A DNA stretch of 64,000 bases from Molanna angustata (GCA_963576475.1 OY754967.1:22097914-22161913); one strand, 5' to 3'; counted from the first letter of the stretch, positions 10,925 through 23,264 are shown. Program-made: numbers and translations. The notes: generated by a model from the sequence alone, not told the origin.

Positions 10925-11455
10925 TTTTCCAGACTCTTCTTATGTTTTTCCAGAGTTCTACAAGGGACTCCCATAGTCAGAACGGAACGCGTGGAGGGAA
11001 ACCTACTCAAGCACTTCAACAAAATATTATGTCCTATTCTGATTCGTCTCTAATTGAATCCGTCTGAATTTTAGTATATGAGAAATGTCAAAAAGTTGAC
11101 TGAATTTATACGGGACTCAACGTCACACCGCGCGGATTAAATCAATGCAATGTATGACATTACCTATACATTTTAATGCGATTGCGAGCGTTAAATAAAA
11201 AAAATCCATAGGTAGGTGCACTAAGATAAAAATAAAAAGTAAAAAAACACTCCATAGCAAAAAAAAGATAATCGGGATTAGTTGTTTCTGGATAAATATT
11301 TTATTTAATGTTATACAAAAGTCGTTTCTTAGTAATCCTTGACAAACAAATCGGTCCGCCTCTGCAGACACTTAACAAGGATCCGCAATGGTGAGATTCT
11401 GCTATAAAAGAGGAGATATCTTTAATCAGATAATCATTGTAATTATACCGGCACC
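10925..11455 (+). promoter_or_regulatory. Promoter-proximal block of gene 1, conserved in gene 2
   Basis: About 530 bp immediately upstream of gene 1 aligns closely with 50320-50863 upstream of gene 2 (shared words TTCTACAAGGGACTCCCATA and CGTCACACCGCGCGGAT). The core is TATAAAAG at 11403-11410 and an initiator-like ATCAGA with A at 11428, 25 bp from the first T, giving a 28-nt 5' UTR before ATG at 11456. The same layout in both paralogs supports it as the real start. Short leaders and strong TATA/initiator pairs are usual in highly expressed insect secretory genes. Confidence 0.8.
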
Positions 11456-14400
11456 ATGGGAAGTGCAAATATAGTTCTTGTTGTGGCTGTGTCTATAGCA
11501 GTGATCAAAGCAAATCCCCATGGATATCATCATAAGGGTCACAAAACGGGAGGTTAGATTGAAATTTTGTTAAATGAACCTAAATTAAGCAATTTGTGTT
11601 TCATTAAAGTGTCAAAAGTGTTATTTTTTGTCATCATATTTAGTACGTAATTAATTAACTCCATTCAGTGCATAATTATTTTATTTTGATAAATATTGTT
11701 TAAGATAAGTGATTCAGATTATACGTTGTTACCTAGTTGGTTGGAAGAAATTACGAAATGGCAATTACGCAGCCAGTGTAAAATATTCATATACCTACCT
11801 ATATTTTGTGTAAAAGATTATAAAATAAATAAATCTCACACATTTATCAAAATAATTGTGGTATTAAATAATACCAATTTTAATTTGTGAATGTTTGTGC
11901 TTATAAAATTTCGAAAAAAACCACCATGTTGAAATACGCCATATTAAATTTCTATATAAAAAATATAAGTACCTAGTGTATGTTTAAACAAATAACGAAA
12001 TTACATTATTTCCTACAATACAACTAAGAAAATTACAATTTAAAATAATATACTTATATTTTTATTTAGTATAAAAACCTCACTAGGCTTTTCCGAGGTG
12101 GTGGAAAATTAATATGCATTATATTCCACAGAAAAATATTATAATTAAACTTAATACATTTTTTACTGATATGATATTCACGAAATAAAAGTCTAATATA
12201 TTGTAACGTGCTTGAAATGTTATATTATTTTAATTTTGTAAATTCACTGAAAAATTTATTGCTAATTTTTCGCTACATGAACCTTAGGTAGACATCAAAC
12301 CATTATTGTTATTAATGTATGAATTAAATTTCTCATTGGTATTGATAATTCATAACAAATTCATCTAATGTTTAATGAATAGTTAAAACATATTTTTTAT
12401 GTAATACCTACATAATTTATAAATCTTTTTTATAGTGATTATTAATGTGTTTTTTGTGAGCAATCAAAAAGAAGAATATAACATGTTATATACCTATATC
12501 AAAAATATATTTAGGAATATCTTTCTTAGTTAAAAAAAATAGGTTAATATTTTACAATTCATAATATATTATGTCAATAGGAATTATGTTCAACTTATTG
12601 TACCTGCCTGTAAGTACATATGTCAATAATTGCATGCTTACAAAATACGAAATCATAAATCTCCACTGTAAAAAAGCGGAGATGAGAAAAAAAAGCATTT
12701 CACGTATGGTCTGCCAATATCATTGCAGTATAGTTTAACAATCAAACTTAATTGCGTTTAAATGAAATAAAAAAAAAATATTTGATTTACAATGTGGAAC
12801 AAATAAGTTATAGCTACTTGCAGTACTTGCATATGGACAGTGAAAGAAAAATAAAAAATAGGTATTTAATTTTAAACTTGGATAATACTTGCATATGGAC
12901 AGTGAAAGGAAAATAAAAATAGGAACTCAATTTAAACTTCGATAATAATTGCATATTTTATTTTATATGAACAGTGAAAGGAAAGTAAAAAAAATGGTAT
13001 TTATTTTAAACATGGATAATACTTGCATATGAACAGTGAAAGGAAAATAAGAGCTGGATAATTCTTGCATATGAATAGTGAAAGGAAAATAAAAAATACG
13101 TATTTAATTTTAAACTTGGAACATACTTGCATATGAGCAGTGAAAGAAAAGAAAAAAATATTTAATTTTTATCTTGGAACAAAATTTGAAAATGAAAAAT
13201 AGGTATTTATAAAGTATTATTGTATGAACATCGTTATTTTTTTATATGAATCTTGTATATGAATCTTTACAAGTATATAATCATTGTAATGCTAATGCCA
13301 TAGATTAGAAACCTGGATTGGATTTTATAAGTAATTTAAGTTTAATGCGATTATGTTCATGAATTAATGTTGAGTGATGTACCATAATGTTATTAAGTCT
13401 TTAAGTAAAGAGGTTATTATCTACCACTTATTGTAATGTGTGTTGATAATGCATTAAATTGATAGTTATTATGTATTCTAATGTTTTAAATTCGTACCTA
13501 TCTCAGAATTTTATGTAAATAGGTCATTTTTAAATCAATTACTTACAAACTTATTATAAGTTATAATGTTTTACTATAAAAAAACATTAAACTTTCATGC
13601 ATTCTGCTAATTTTTGCTGCTGCGAACTTTTCAATGTATTGAACATATTACAACCGTACGCCGTGGGTTTCCAAACTATGTACAAAATTCCACATCTAGG
13701 TCTAGAAATGTAAAGAGTTAAGGAAAAATATACCAATGCAAATATCACTTTTGCCTTAACTGTTCGTTGAGATCATTAAATAATTTTGAGATCATTAATG
13801 AATTTTATACTGAGAAAAAATATTTATATTAAAATCTTTGTATATCTATTATTTTAACGCCTTTTATAGTACAACGATTTATAAAAAAAGCTTTGTTTGG
13901 ATTTTTGTTAGGACTTAAAAACATAATTTTAAAACATCAAATGCTTTCCAATCTGATTGTTAATTCATCATCTCCTGTTCTTATATCCCAGTTCATCTGG
14001 GGCGTCTCCTACTCGATTGTCATATATATTATAACTACATGAAGTTATTCATCAAATAATATTTATTACTAAAAACATAAATAACATATTTTAAATTATA
14101 AAATAAAACAACCACACTGTTTTACATCTTCATTTTTTATGTATTCATAAACCCGACGACCTTTCCACCTGGTTTAATTCTGTTTCTCAATACGTATCAT
14201 GTAGAATACAATAATTGCCAAAAAAAATAGGTTCCTACTCGGGAAATTTTCACTCATCGATTTTGATAATCAACATTTTTTATTGTTAATGATATTTCAC
14301 TGTTTTGTTTACCTGTCTATGTCATCTTTTTTTGTAGGTAAAATTAGTTATATAGTAGGTATATTAAACAAGTGCTAGAGAAAAAGGTTAATACAAAGAT

Positions 14401-17400
14401 TGAGAAGAAGAAAGAAAAAATAAGTACCTACATTATATGGCATTTTACAGCTCTAGGACAGGTACAATAATAATTATTTGGGTGTTGTTGATCATTTTAT
14501 TGTATCCTCACGCAAATTATAAATATTCCAAACATAGTTAGGTACCAGTCACATTTCGCACCTCTATTTTCATAGTGACACTATACAAAAAAAAATTTTT
14601 TCACCATCAGGGTAAAAGATTTTTTTTTTATTTAATTTGAAAAAATACAAATCTCAATAATGCCAATTGATAGTATATACTTGAATTAAAGATCTGGTGT
14701 TTCAGTATTCAATAGATAGCGCTCATCTAAAATATATAGCTGGTTATAAAAATTAAAAATTTAATATTTACAATTTTGTATAGTGTCACTATGAAAATAA
14801 GGTGCGATTTGTGTTAAATTCGTATAATAGTTTCAGCCCTTTGTCTTATTTTATTTTATTCGAAAAACATACAGCATACATAATAATAATTAAAAACAAA
14901 AATGATGCATACAATTTCATGCCTAAGTAACATGTTTTCACTTATATAAAAAGTAGTAATACCTAAACATATTTTTTATTTATTCATTATCATAGGGCGG
15001 GTACATTCGAAACACGATGAGAAAAGGTACATCAAACATTACCTCGGCTAAAATTTATATTTTTGATTGGTAGATTTTATAAACAAAGTATATACCTAGG
15101 TACATGTTAAAACATTTATGTACGTATCATGAACGAGTAAGTTCATGTTAAATCATATTATAATTATCAAGTATAAGTACCTTCATATTAAAATGATTTA
15201 AAATATATGTAGGTAAGTAAGTAATGTCAGACACACCCATAAATGCATTGTCCTTAATATTTTAATAAGCATGTATATTTTATGAAAAACCCAGCAATGA
15301 TCATGCAGCAATTTATGTGGGCGTTTTGACTTTCATTGATCTGCCAAATATCAATAACAATGGAATAAATTACATACATACATGACTAAATTAGTGATGA
15401 GAAAAAATCCTGTAAGCTATCTTGGTCTGGCGAGACTCTCAAGACCAAGAACCCTTGTGTCGCTGCAAGACTAAGATTAAGACAAAGAACAAGAGTCTTG
15501 CATATTATATTGAATACATAAATGCAGAAGTATTTCGGTTTTTCAAAATTTTATAAATTGATAATCGTTATACTTTAACAGGAAAGTTTGTTTCTAAATT
15601 ATCAATACTGACGGTATTTATGGTGTAGAACTCCACTATTCTAGGTATTTTTAAATAAAAAAAATTGATTTTGTTTCCACATATGTTTTTTCCTGTACCA
15701 GGCTGTTTTGGCTGACTAGGTACTAATCAACTGACTATCAGTAGGAAAAATATATGTAGAAACACAATCAATTTGTTTTGATTTAAAAATACCTAATAGA
15801 AAAGCAAATGCTTTATTTTATAAAAGTTGCAAAACATGAAAGACCAAGAATAAGACTTGGTCAAGACCGGGTCGTCTTGGTCTAGGATTTCACTTTCTGA
15901 CAGTATAGCTAATGTTTACAAAATAACTAATGTTGGCAATGTTGGCCAGATAACTACCTAATGTTGACAAGATAACTAATGTTGACAAGATAACTAATGT
16001 TGACAATATAACTAATGTTGACCAGATAACAAATGTTGACAAGATAACTAATGTTGATAAGATAACCTACCCAACCCAATACCCGAAAAAAGAAGTATCC
16101 AAAAAAATGGTTGTGTGTAGGTTATCGTAAAAATAATCTGAAAATTGTATGTAACTAGCGATTTTTTTGTTGTACGATCACTTTACTCTTAATCTCTTTA
16201 CAAATGCATCAAGTTATAATGAAAGTAACATGTTTTTATTTATTAAATAATTTGATAATTTTTAGGTGCATCGTTTTCTGGGTCAGGAAGTTACGCTGAA
16301 TCAAGCGCTGCCAGCTACTCTGCCTCCAAGTCAGGAAGCTACACTTTTGGAGGGACTGGAAGCCTTCCCGGAATATCTGGTAGTGTAGGTATTGGAAGTG
16401 GTGGATTACTACCAGGAGCGCATGGCGGATCTCTGACTGGAGGTCTTGAAATTGGTATTGGTGGAGGACTTTCCGATACATCAAGTAAATCTCTAAGAGA
16501 AGCACAAGCAACATCTAACGTTCACGGTGGATCTTTATCAGGCGGCTTGAATTCCAAAAATGTGCATTCTGGAGGAACACCAAGCGGATATGGTTCATCC
16601 TTACATGGTGAAGTGACCCCTGGTGAAGGAATCAATAGCGGACATAGTGGATCTGTAATCGGAGGATATGGATTCGGTATTGGAGCGGGAATTGCAGACA
16701 CATCTAGTAAATCAATAACTGGATCTCAAGGTACCTCTAATATCCACAATGCCCCTGCTCCAGGAGTACATTCACCAGGCATGTATGGTTCCCACCTCTC
16801 AGGTGGAGTAGCCTCTGATACTCAATATAACAGTGGATCTTTAACTGGAGGATTGAGTGCTGGAACTGGATATTCTTCTGGAATAGGAACATCTTATATA
16901 GGATCGTCCGGATCTGGTATAGCTGACGGGATACCAAGCGCGCATGGAGATTCAATTCCTAGTATGCCTATAACCGGGGTAGGTATAACTGGTGGATTGT
17001 CAACAGGGTACAGCACTTCGTTGGGTGGAACGTCAGGTTCTGGAATTAATTATTCTAATGGACCTACTTTACCTAGTGGATCAGATTCCGGTTCCATTAT
17101 TATTGGGATGGAATATTTATCTAATCCAGGAATAGGTACGCTTGGTTATGTTCCTGTCACATCAAATGCTGGCAGCGGTATATCAGTTGGATCCTCAATC
17201 GCAACTACATATACTGGATCAAAAACGGAACCACATGGGTACCAAAATCCAAGTTCTAGCATTTCTTTTGGTATTGGTGAAAAACCTGCAGGAATATCAG
17301 GAGCTCATGGTGCATCTCATGAATTCGGAATTGGTTTTGAAAGTTCACCAAACATATATACAGGTGGGTCTGATTTTAACCATGGATCTTCTGGATCACA

Positions 17401-19444
17401 TGCAGGATCCCAATCAACGGTAGTTTCAGTTGTGGGTACAGAACATTCTTTAAGTCCTTCTAAATTTTCCAAAGGGGTTGAGAATCAAGCACATCCAGGA
17501 CACAAAGCAACAAGCAGTGGATCGTTTGGCTTTGGTGTGGGAACTACTGGAACTAATTATGAATCACAAACTGGAAACAATAACGTTGGACCTGGATATA
17601 ACCCTGGGTCTCCAAAAATACAATATGATCGTGAACCTACTCATATTGGTGTTGGAATTGATTTCGCTAATAAACCTGCAGGATTCTATAATACTCCTTC
17701 AACTGAAATTACAAAAACTGATTACTCTGGACCTATTGGATCATATGAAAATGGCTATTCAGTCCAGTCATCTGATGCACATAGTGGAGGTATATCTGGT
17801 TCACAAGGTGTAAATATTGGTATATCGACAGTACCAAATAATGCGTATAATAAATCCCCTGTGAAAACTTCCGGGCCAAGCTATACTAGTGGTTCCATTG
17901 GTCTACAATATGAGAAATCACCTGGAGTAATGGGCGTTGGAATATTATTGCCAACAAGTCCGGGTGGTATTTCTGGAAACACTCACTTTACAGGTCCATC
18001 AAATATATATAGCGGATCCGAAAATACAGGAAAATACTCGGGGTCGTTCGGAAGTACATCAAGTGCCATTATTCCAGAGTCAAAAATACCAACTTACACT
18101 AGTAATGGCATCACTAAAAATACATCTGGTAATACTGTTTCAACCACACACGTACACAATACACAACAAGGAAAATACACTGGTACTTTTGGAGGAGCCC
18201 CAGGAATTTTAGGTCATCAAGAAAAACCCGGATATGCAGTTTCCAAGAACACAGATGAACCAACTCTTGGAAGTACAGTTCATTCAAATTCTGCTACCAA
18301 TGCTGGAACAATTGCCATCACAAATACTGGACATGTTCCAAGCACCACTAATCGTGAATATAATAATGGAGTATTATGTTCTTCAAACTGCAATACAAAT
18401 GGAATATCTGAAAAGAATCCTCAAAGTGGACATTCGGGTAGTGGAGTATATGGATTTGGTTCTTCTGGTAGTATGTCTATATCAAATGAAGGGTCTGGAA
18501 AGTATACTGGAAGTTTTGGAGGTGCCCCTGGTATCCTCGGACATCAAAATCCAGGCACCGCTATTAAAAATACGCATGGTATCTCAAGTACATCGGATTC
18601 TATTACAAACTACGGTGCAGGAATATCAAATTTAAATGGCGATCATACACATGGAAGCTTTGCAGGTGCTCCTGGCATAATTTCAGCTACTGGACCAGCT
18701 TTAAATTCTGGAGCCATTGCTGGTGCATCAGTTTCAGCCGGAAATTACGCAGGGACAAGTAATACAAACACACCGTACATACAACACGGTAGCTCTTTAT
18801 CAAATAGTGGATTGGATAAAACTATAACTCACACAGGAAAATATGATAAATTCGACAGTGCAGGACAAAATGAAAGACCAAATGGCGCAGGAAGTTACAT
18901 TGGATCTGATTTATCAATCGGATTAGGAAATGTTGGATCAAATGGTAAACATGGAAGCTACGGTGGTTCTGGAAGTTACAGTGGTTCTGGAAGTTACAGT
19001 GGTTCTGGAAGTTACAGTGGTTCTGGAAGTTACAGTGGAACTAAAAGTCACGTTGGATCTGGAAGTTACATTGGAAACGGAAGCTATAAAGGATCTGGTC
19101 AATATAGTGGATTAGATAGTTACGGTGGAATAGGAGGCCATGGAAGTTTGAGTAGCAGTGCGGCCCAAAGTGGGGCAGTTGCAAGTGCTAGTTCCGGAGC
19201 ATCATCGGGATCAGATATTGAAAACCACGGTTTTTACGGAGTAAATAAACCTGCTGATATATTAGGAGGAATAGTTGGAGGAGTTTTAGGAGATATTGGA
19301 ATAGGTGCTTCTTCCGGAAGTCAAGCAACATCCTCTAGTCAATCTGCAGCCTTTGGTATTGGAGGTTTGAACCTTTCTGGAAGCATTTCATCTGCTCATG
19401 CTTCAGCTGGTGCTGCTGCTGGTGCCCATTCAGGTATAGCATAA
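11456..19444 (+). CDS. Secreted Gly/Ser-rich silk-like structural protein, gene 1 (two exons)
   Basis: Exon 1 is 11456-11552 (donor GAG|GTTAGA), intron 11553-16265 (4,713 bp, phase 1, acceptor TTTTTAG), exon 2 16266-19444; the product is 1091 residues. Residues 1-19 are a signal peptide (hydrophobic IVLVVAVSIAVI core, likely cut after VIKA), followed by a His-rich NPHGYHHKGHK segment. The rest is low-complexity Gly/Ser/Thr/Asn/Ile sequence with no enzyme domain. Repeats include three APGI modules (about residues 668, 777 and 829; two begin GKYTG(T/S)FGGAPGILGHQ) and a run of SGSGSY hexapeptides (about 932-957). Cys737 and Cys741 (CSSNC) are the only cysteines. A tiny signal exon before one huge repeat exon is the plan of lepidopteran silk genes; a silk coat or other extracellular matrix role is inferred. 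The family is not recognised. The paralog is 50864-63358. Confidence 0.85.
12825..13195 (+). repeat. Irregular array of about 60-bp units
   Basis: Five or six units built on ACTTGCATATGGACAGTGAA, AGGAAAATAAAAA and TTTAAACTTGGATAAT, with indels. Copy B keeps fewer units at about 53030-53125 and 53456-53545, where two MITEs have inserted. Confidence 0.85.
14550..14813. mobile_element. MITE with about 38-bp inverted ends
   Basis: The left end (CGCACCTCTATTTTCATAGT then GACACTATACAAAA) and the right end (TTTTGTATAGTGTCACTATG then AAAATAAGGTGCG) are reverse complements with a few mismatches. 264 bp, non-coding. Copy B has no counterpart in the matching intron part, but the flanks there are too diverged to call an empty site. 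Target duplication not clear. Confidence 0.75.
15644..15795. repeat. Inverted repeat in intron 1 of gene 1
   Basis: GGTATTTTTAAATAAAA with ATTGATTTTGTTTCCACATA on the left is mirrored by TATGTAGAAACACAATCAAT and TTTAAAAATACC on the right, around a centre with TGACTAGG and CTGACTATCAG. Only the right arm persists in copy B (60345-60380). Confidence 0.7.
15905..16067 (+). repeat. 18-bp minisatellite, about 9 units, near the splice acceptor
   Basis: Units of ATAACTAATGTTGACAAG with variants, ending about 200 bp upstream of exon 2. Copy B has four to five units at 60513-60592. The array sits at the same intronic position in both genes. Confidence 0.9.
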
Positions 19445-19467
19445 TAAATTATACATTGTTATATAAT

Positions 19468-20180
19468 CAAAAATAATTAATAATTAATAAACATAAATAA
19501 GTCACAAATATGGCACAAGGCTGGCGATGGAGCGCGCCCTGCTGGTACCTAAGTCAAACAATATGTACGAAGATCGTACCAGGAAACATCTTGTACCAAC
19601 CGCATATTATTAACGCGTTGCCGATTAGAATAAGAAATATTTATTTAATATTGTTTCTCGGGCAACTAACAGGTACTATGTCAAACATTAATTTAACACG
19701 CACCCAATAACAAGTTGCCACATTCTGGAGACTTACGATATTAATCGTCTCACAGATCCAGACTGAAAACACAATTAAAAACTGTGTCTCCACCGGGAAT
19801 CGAACCCGGGACCTTTGGCTCAGCAGTCAGATATCTAACCAACTGAGCCACGAAGGCCGACAAAGTCTGACGAAACGAAAATAGTACCTGACTATAAAAA
19901 ATACTCTGAAACATCTGTATTTGAAATCAAGCTTTCGATAAACTTTGTATTATTATTGTTGATTGATTATAGGTATATTGTATATATTTGTAAGTAATTA
20001 TTTTTTTTTTTTCGTTTTATTTTTCTTTTTTTATTTTAGTTTCTGTTCTTTAATATTTGACATAAGTAAAGTGATTATGTGAAAGAAAGAATCTGCTCTG
20101 CCAAAAAACTGCTTTGCAGTTTGGCGGGAATAAGAAATTGTATTATTATTTTATTAAAAAAATAAATATTTTCAAAAAAA
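19468..20180. mobile_element. Insertion in the 3' flank of gene 1, SINE-containing
   Basis: Copy B passes straight from the short 3' UTR (63359-63385) to TTAAAGAAATGATACATAGG, while copy A has about 0.7 kb between its UTR and the matching TTTAAAGAGGTGATAGGTG at 20183. The insert carries a tRNA-like SINE head at 19789-19861 on the - strand and AT-rich tail sequence. An AATAAA at 19486-19491, the best poly(A) signal for gene 1, lies near or inside its left edge, so the insertion may have changed where gene 1 transcripts end. Confidence 0.6.
19789..19861 (-). repeat. tRNA-derived SINE head
   Basis: On the - strand, CGTGGCTCAGTTGGTTAGA (A box) and GGTCCCGGGTTCGATTCCCGG (B box and T arm) are in tRNA order and spacing. 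The expected acceptor stem does not form (GGCCTTC against GTGGAGAC), so this is a SINE promoter or tRNA pseudogene rather than a working tRNA. Confidence 0.7.
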
Positions 20181-20719
20181 ATGTTTAAAGAGGTGATAGG
20201 TGCAAAAAATTCAAATAAGTATTTTTAGCTAGTATGCTTTTTTTACCCGGTTTTGTTTTATATTTATAATAACCAAATATTTATGAAACCAATTTTTTTA
20301 TAGGTTATGGCAAATAAAAATATATTATACAACGTGCAGCTATGACATTGACCCTTGCCAGAAGCTTGCCAGAATGCCACAGCTTGCTAAAATGACAGAA
20401 GAAATATGAAGAGATAAACAACATGTGTATTTATATTATAAATAATAACTTAAATAGTTGAGTAGATTCTCAAAGTAATTTTATTGAAATGTGATATTTT
20501 ATTGTAAGTATGTAGTAATATTATACTGAAAACGTTTTCTAAATAATAAAAAATAAATATTAAAATTAGTTTTCTGTATTATATAGATGATCTTATTGCA
20601 ATTTTAGATACTAAATACGATGTAAAAGTGTTTACAAATTTCAAACCCATTTTTAAGTAACACATTCATAGAATGAATTTGTTTTATTAGACATTATTTG
20701 TGAATGTGTAAATTGTTTT

Positions 20720-20850
20720 AAGGCCCTTGTTAATGCCTAATAGACCTTAGGCATACGGGATCTACATAAATATGCACACTGATTACCTTCTAATTTATTA
20801 AATCACCAAATCTGTGATGTACAATATTTTTTCGTGAAGAAAAGGTAAAA
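20720..20850 (-). mobile_element. MITE-like repeat, reverse copy
   Basis: Reverse-complement relative of the repeat at 8331-8520: shares CCCTTGTTAATGCC with AGACCTTAGGCATACGG, CACCAAATCTGTGAT and TTTTTCGTGAAGAAAAGG. Non-coding. Confidence 0.55.
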
Positions 20851-20994
20851 TTAAGAAGTTATTTTAAATAGCAAGAAATTGTTATTAAAATAGTAAAAAA
20901 ATAAGTCTGTAGATTTTCATTTTCTCTTACGATTGAATTAATCAATTACTACTTCATGGGCCCTGTAGTGTTTTTAGTTATTTACAATAATACA

Positions 20995-21090
20995 AATTAA
21001 AACGAATGGGTTGTAGCCAACACTAAACTCTCCACACACCATAGTAAGCGTTCATTTTTTCTTCTTGAAAGATTGACAATCTCTAAATGC
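20995..21090 (+). repeat. Interspersed repeat with GGGTTGTRGCCAACACTAAA
   Basis: AACGAATGGGTTGTAGCCAA to TTGACAATCTC is closely repeated at 22440-22545 and more distantly in several units at 46430-47060. The two nearby copies bracket the LINE tail relic at 21354-21600. Non-coding. Confidence 0.7.
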
Positions 21091-21353
21091 ATTATTATGA
21101 TGTATATTTCTATTAGATTTTTAAACAAATATAAGATTCCCAGAGGACAAAAGTTTTCACAATACACCATATACACAAAAACACTGTCATGAAACTCATA
21201 GTATGTATTTTCTACATGATACCTGTTAAGAAATTTTAAGTAAAATTGCATTACTAGCAAGATGAGCATGCATGAGACAGTGTATCAATGTTGATGAGGC
21301 GATGTATATGTGTCAAGATAGAAGAATGCGGTGTTCGGTTTTCACTGCCTACA

Positions 21354-21600
21354 CCTTGAGGAAGATAGAAGTCCTTTTCGTCCTTTTCCTCATGACTGAG
21401 GATAGCGGCTGTAGTCTGTCGCCACACGTATGGCCCGCCTCCATGCCAATCTGTTTTGGGCTGAACGCAGAGCACCAGTCACCGAAGACCCCATTGTGGA
21501 CTTAACCAAATCGCTCCATCTGGTCGGTGAGCGACCACGAGATCTCCGTCCCTCCACGCTGCCCATCACAACAACACATGTTACAAGATTATTATTAATT
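21354..21600 (-). pseudogene. LINE polymerase C-terminal relic
   Basis: The - strand frame reads GSVEGRRSRGRSPTRWSDLV, then a SVTGALRSAQNRLAWRRAI block, then a stop and a GGAAAAGG tail. This is the GRP-x-RW ... A-DR-x-WR pattern at the very end of many insect LINE ORF2 proteins. Only this end survives. The + strand frames over the same bases are shadows. Confidence 0.7.
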
Positions 21601-22439
21601 AGATTGTTATTAAACGAATTCAAATTTCAAAAAACTCACGCAATAAAATAAAGATGTAAAAATCTTTATTTCATAAGGGAATCTTTTTATGGCTCTGGAG
21701 AATGGATTTTCAAAAATTATTACTATAGACTCTGTAAAAATTGGAACTGTTTTTTTTTTTAAATCCTTAAAATGTAAAACAGATAATGAGTTTTATTCTG
21801 AAATTTCTACGATAGTATAAAAATGAATCCAATTACAATAGCTGTAATTATTTGCCAAATCAATTGTTATCCAATAGTACACACTTTGGTTATTTTGAAC
21901 ATACTATTGTTTTGTCTATGGTCAATAACAATTGTAACTATTTTCAGATTATTCTGTTAGAAATCAACACTCGTTGATATTCACTAGAACTCGTACGTCC
22001 ATACATTTTGTACGACTTGACTAGCGCGAACAGGAACGACGTAAGCAACAATATGAATTATATCTTTTTTTTTTAAAAACAGGACACAATTTTGAAAATC
22101 TAAATCTAAGAGTTAATATCATATATAGATATATTTTTGTTGAATTGTAGTTTTACATCCAACAAATTAAACCGATAACGAGGGAATCCCGCAAATTTCA
22201 AGAGTACTTTCGGAATTATTTTTAATCAAGAGAATTTTCAAATTAAATATGTAATTCTATAACTGTCAAGTTGTAGAAGATACGATAATTTATCCCTGCC
22301 TTTAGTTTTAAGATGATAATTTTATTGTCAGTATTGACTGAGTAAATGAGGAAACGCGAATGCAACTATTCACATTGTACCAGTGTAGCCTTAAACATCC
22401 TTTTCTAAAATAATAACATTATATTTAGATACAAAAAAG

Positions 22440-22545
22440 TTTTTAAACAACATAAAAACGAGTGGGTTGTGGCCAACACTAAACTCTCCACACCATAGTA
22501 AGCGTTCATATTTTCTTCTTGAAATGTTGACGATCTCAATATGGT
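22440..22545 (+). repeat. Second copy of the GGGTTGTGGCCAACACTAAA repeat
   Basis: Matches 20995-21090 almost base for base over AACACTAAACTCTCCACA and CATAGTAAGCGTTCAT. Direct orientation, 1.4 kb apart. Confidence 0.7.
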
Positions 22546-22685
22546 AAAGAATGCTTATGTTGTATGAAATATTTTAATAAAAGCAGATAAATTTTGTTTT
22601 AAAGAACGTGAGAGCATTTTGAAAATTTTGGCACGAGATATCATATGAAGAAATTTTATGATATGTATGGAAAGCTGATCAGTTC

Positions 22686-23180
22686 TAAAGTGCACTTTAC
22701 ACGGACACAATTTTCAACACGACCCGGTTTCCAACGCTTAAAATAGGATCCAAAACACAGGTTAGTCGAAAAATCACTTTACACGCAACTCTTAAAACAG
22801 CATCCAAAATAGAGGTTACTCCGAGCGTCGCTTAACAGTACTTTACACAGTTTACACAATTATATGTGCAAATGTTTAATATAATATAAATAAATGTATA
22901 TCGAAAAATTATATAATAAATGTTTAATATAATATAAATGTATATCGAAAGTTTCGACACTTTCCAAATAAACTAAAATTACATCGTGAGCGAACGTCAC
23001 ACGTAAAAGTTAATGCAAAAGGCAGTCATGTTGAGAATAATTTTACAGATATCTGTTTTACCAAAAAGGATAAAAATCGCGTTGAAAATAGAACACGTTC
23101 TATTTTTTTGCCCATCGCGTTGAAAATCCCGTCGAAAGCCTAAAACCCGTTGAAAACAGCGTCCGTGTAAAGTAGACTTA
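22686..23180. mobile_element. MITE with terminal inverted repeats and a possible 5-bp TSD
   Basis: The left end TAAAGTGCACTTTACACGGA and right end GTCCGTGTAAAGTAGACTTA are inverted repeats of about 22 bp. AGTTC occurs directly outside both ends (22681-22685 and 23181-23185). 495 bp, with internal degenerate repeats on the theme CGTTGAAAA and AAAATAGGATCCAAAAC. No protein. Superfamily not assigned. Confidence 0.75.
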
Positions 23181-23264
23181 AGTTCAAGCTATTAATACTC
23201 TTATATCAATATGAAATAAAAAAACTGATCATTGCCAAACATAAAAATATTCTCTTGTTACATA

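Larger units (their letters stand above)
11553..16265 (+). other. Intron 1 of gene 1
   Basis: GT donor at 11553 and AG acceptor at 16264-16265; removing it joins G to GT, giving a Gly codon and an open frame throughout exon 2. Stops follow immediately if exon 1 is read into the intron. It contains a LINE-tail remnant (about 11733-11790), a tandem array (12825-13195), a small MITE (14550-14813), an inverted repeat (15644-15795) and an 18-bp array (15905-16067). The rest is AT-rich. Confidence 0.85.
4020..19467 (+). repeat. Segmental duplication, copy A
   Basis: Aligns by eye with copy B (37606-63440) in the same order and orientation. Matched anchors include 4021-4150 with 37611-37760, 5331-5530 with 37921-38120, 6480-9000 with 47380-49600, 10925-11552 with 50320-50960, 13336-14120 with 55917-59770, 15770-16240 with 60345-60800, and gene 1 with gene 2. 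The homology resumes at 20180-20240, matching 63386-63440, after a 0.7-kb insertion. Differences are mostly element insertions present in only one copy. Confidence 0.9.

Noticed and set aside
16547..16549. TTG at 16547 and 61082 as translation starts of the two big exons
   Set aside because: The frame is open upstream to a good splice acceptor and joins in phase to a signal-peptide exon; non-ATG starts are not expected here.
16236..18635. Several 70-130 codon frames overlapping the gene 1 large exon on both strands
   Set aside because: Shadows of a low-complexity Gly/Ser exon; the main frame spans the whole exon and continues a signal-peptide exon.
19789..19861. Functional tRNA gene on the - strand
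   Set aside because: A and B boxes are present but the acceptor stem does not pair; better read as a SINE head.
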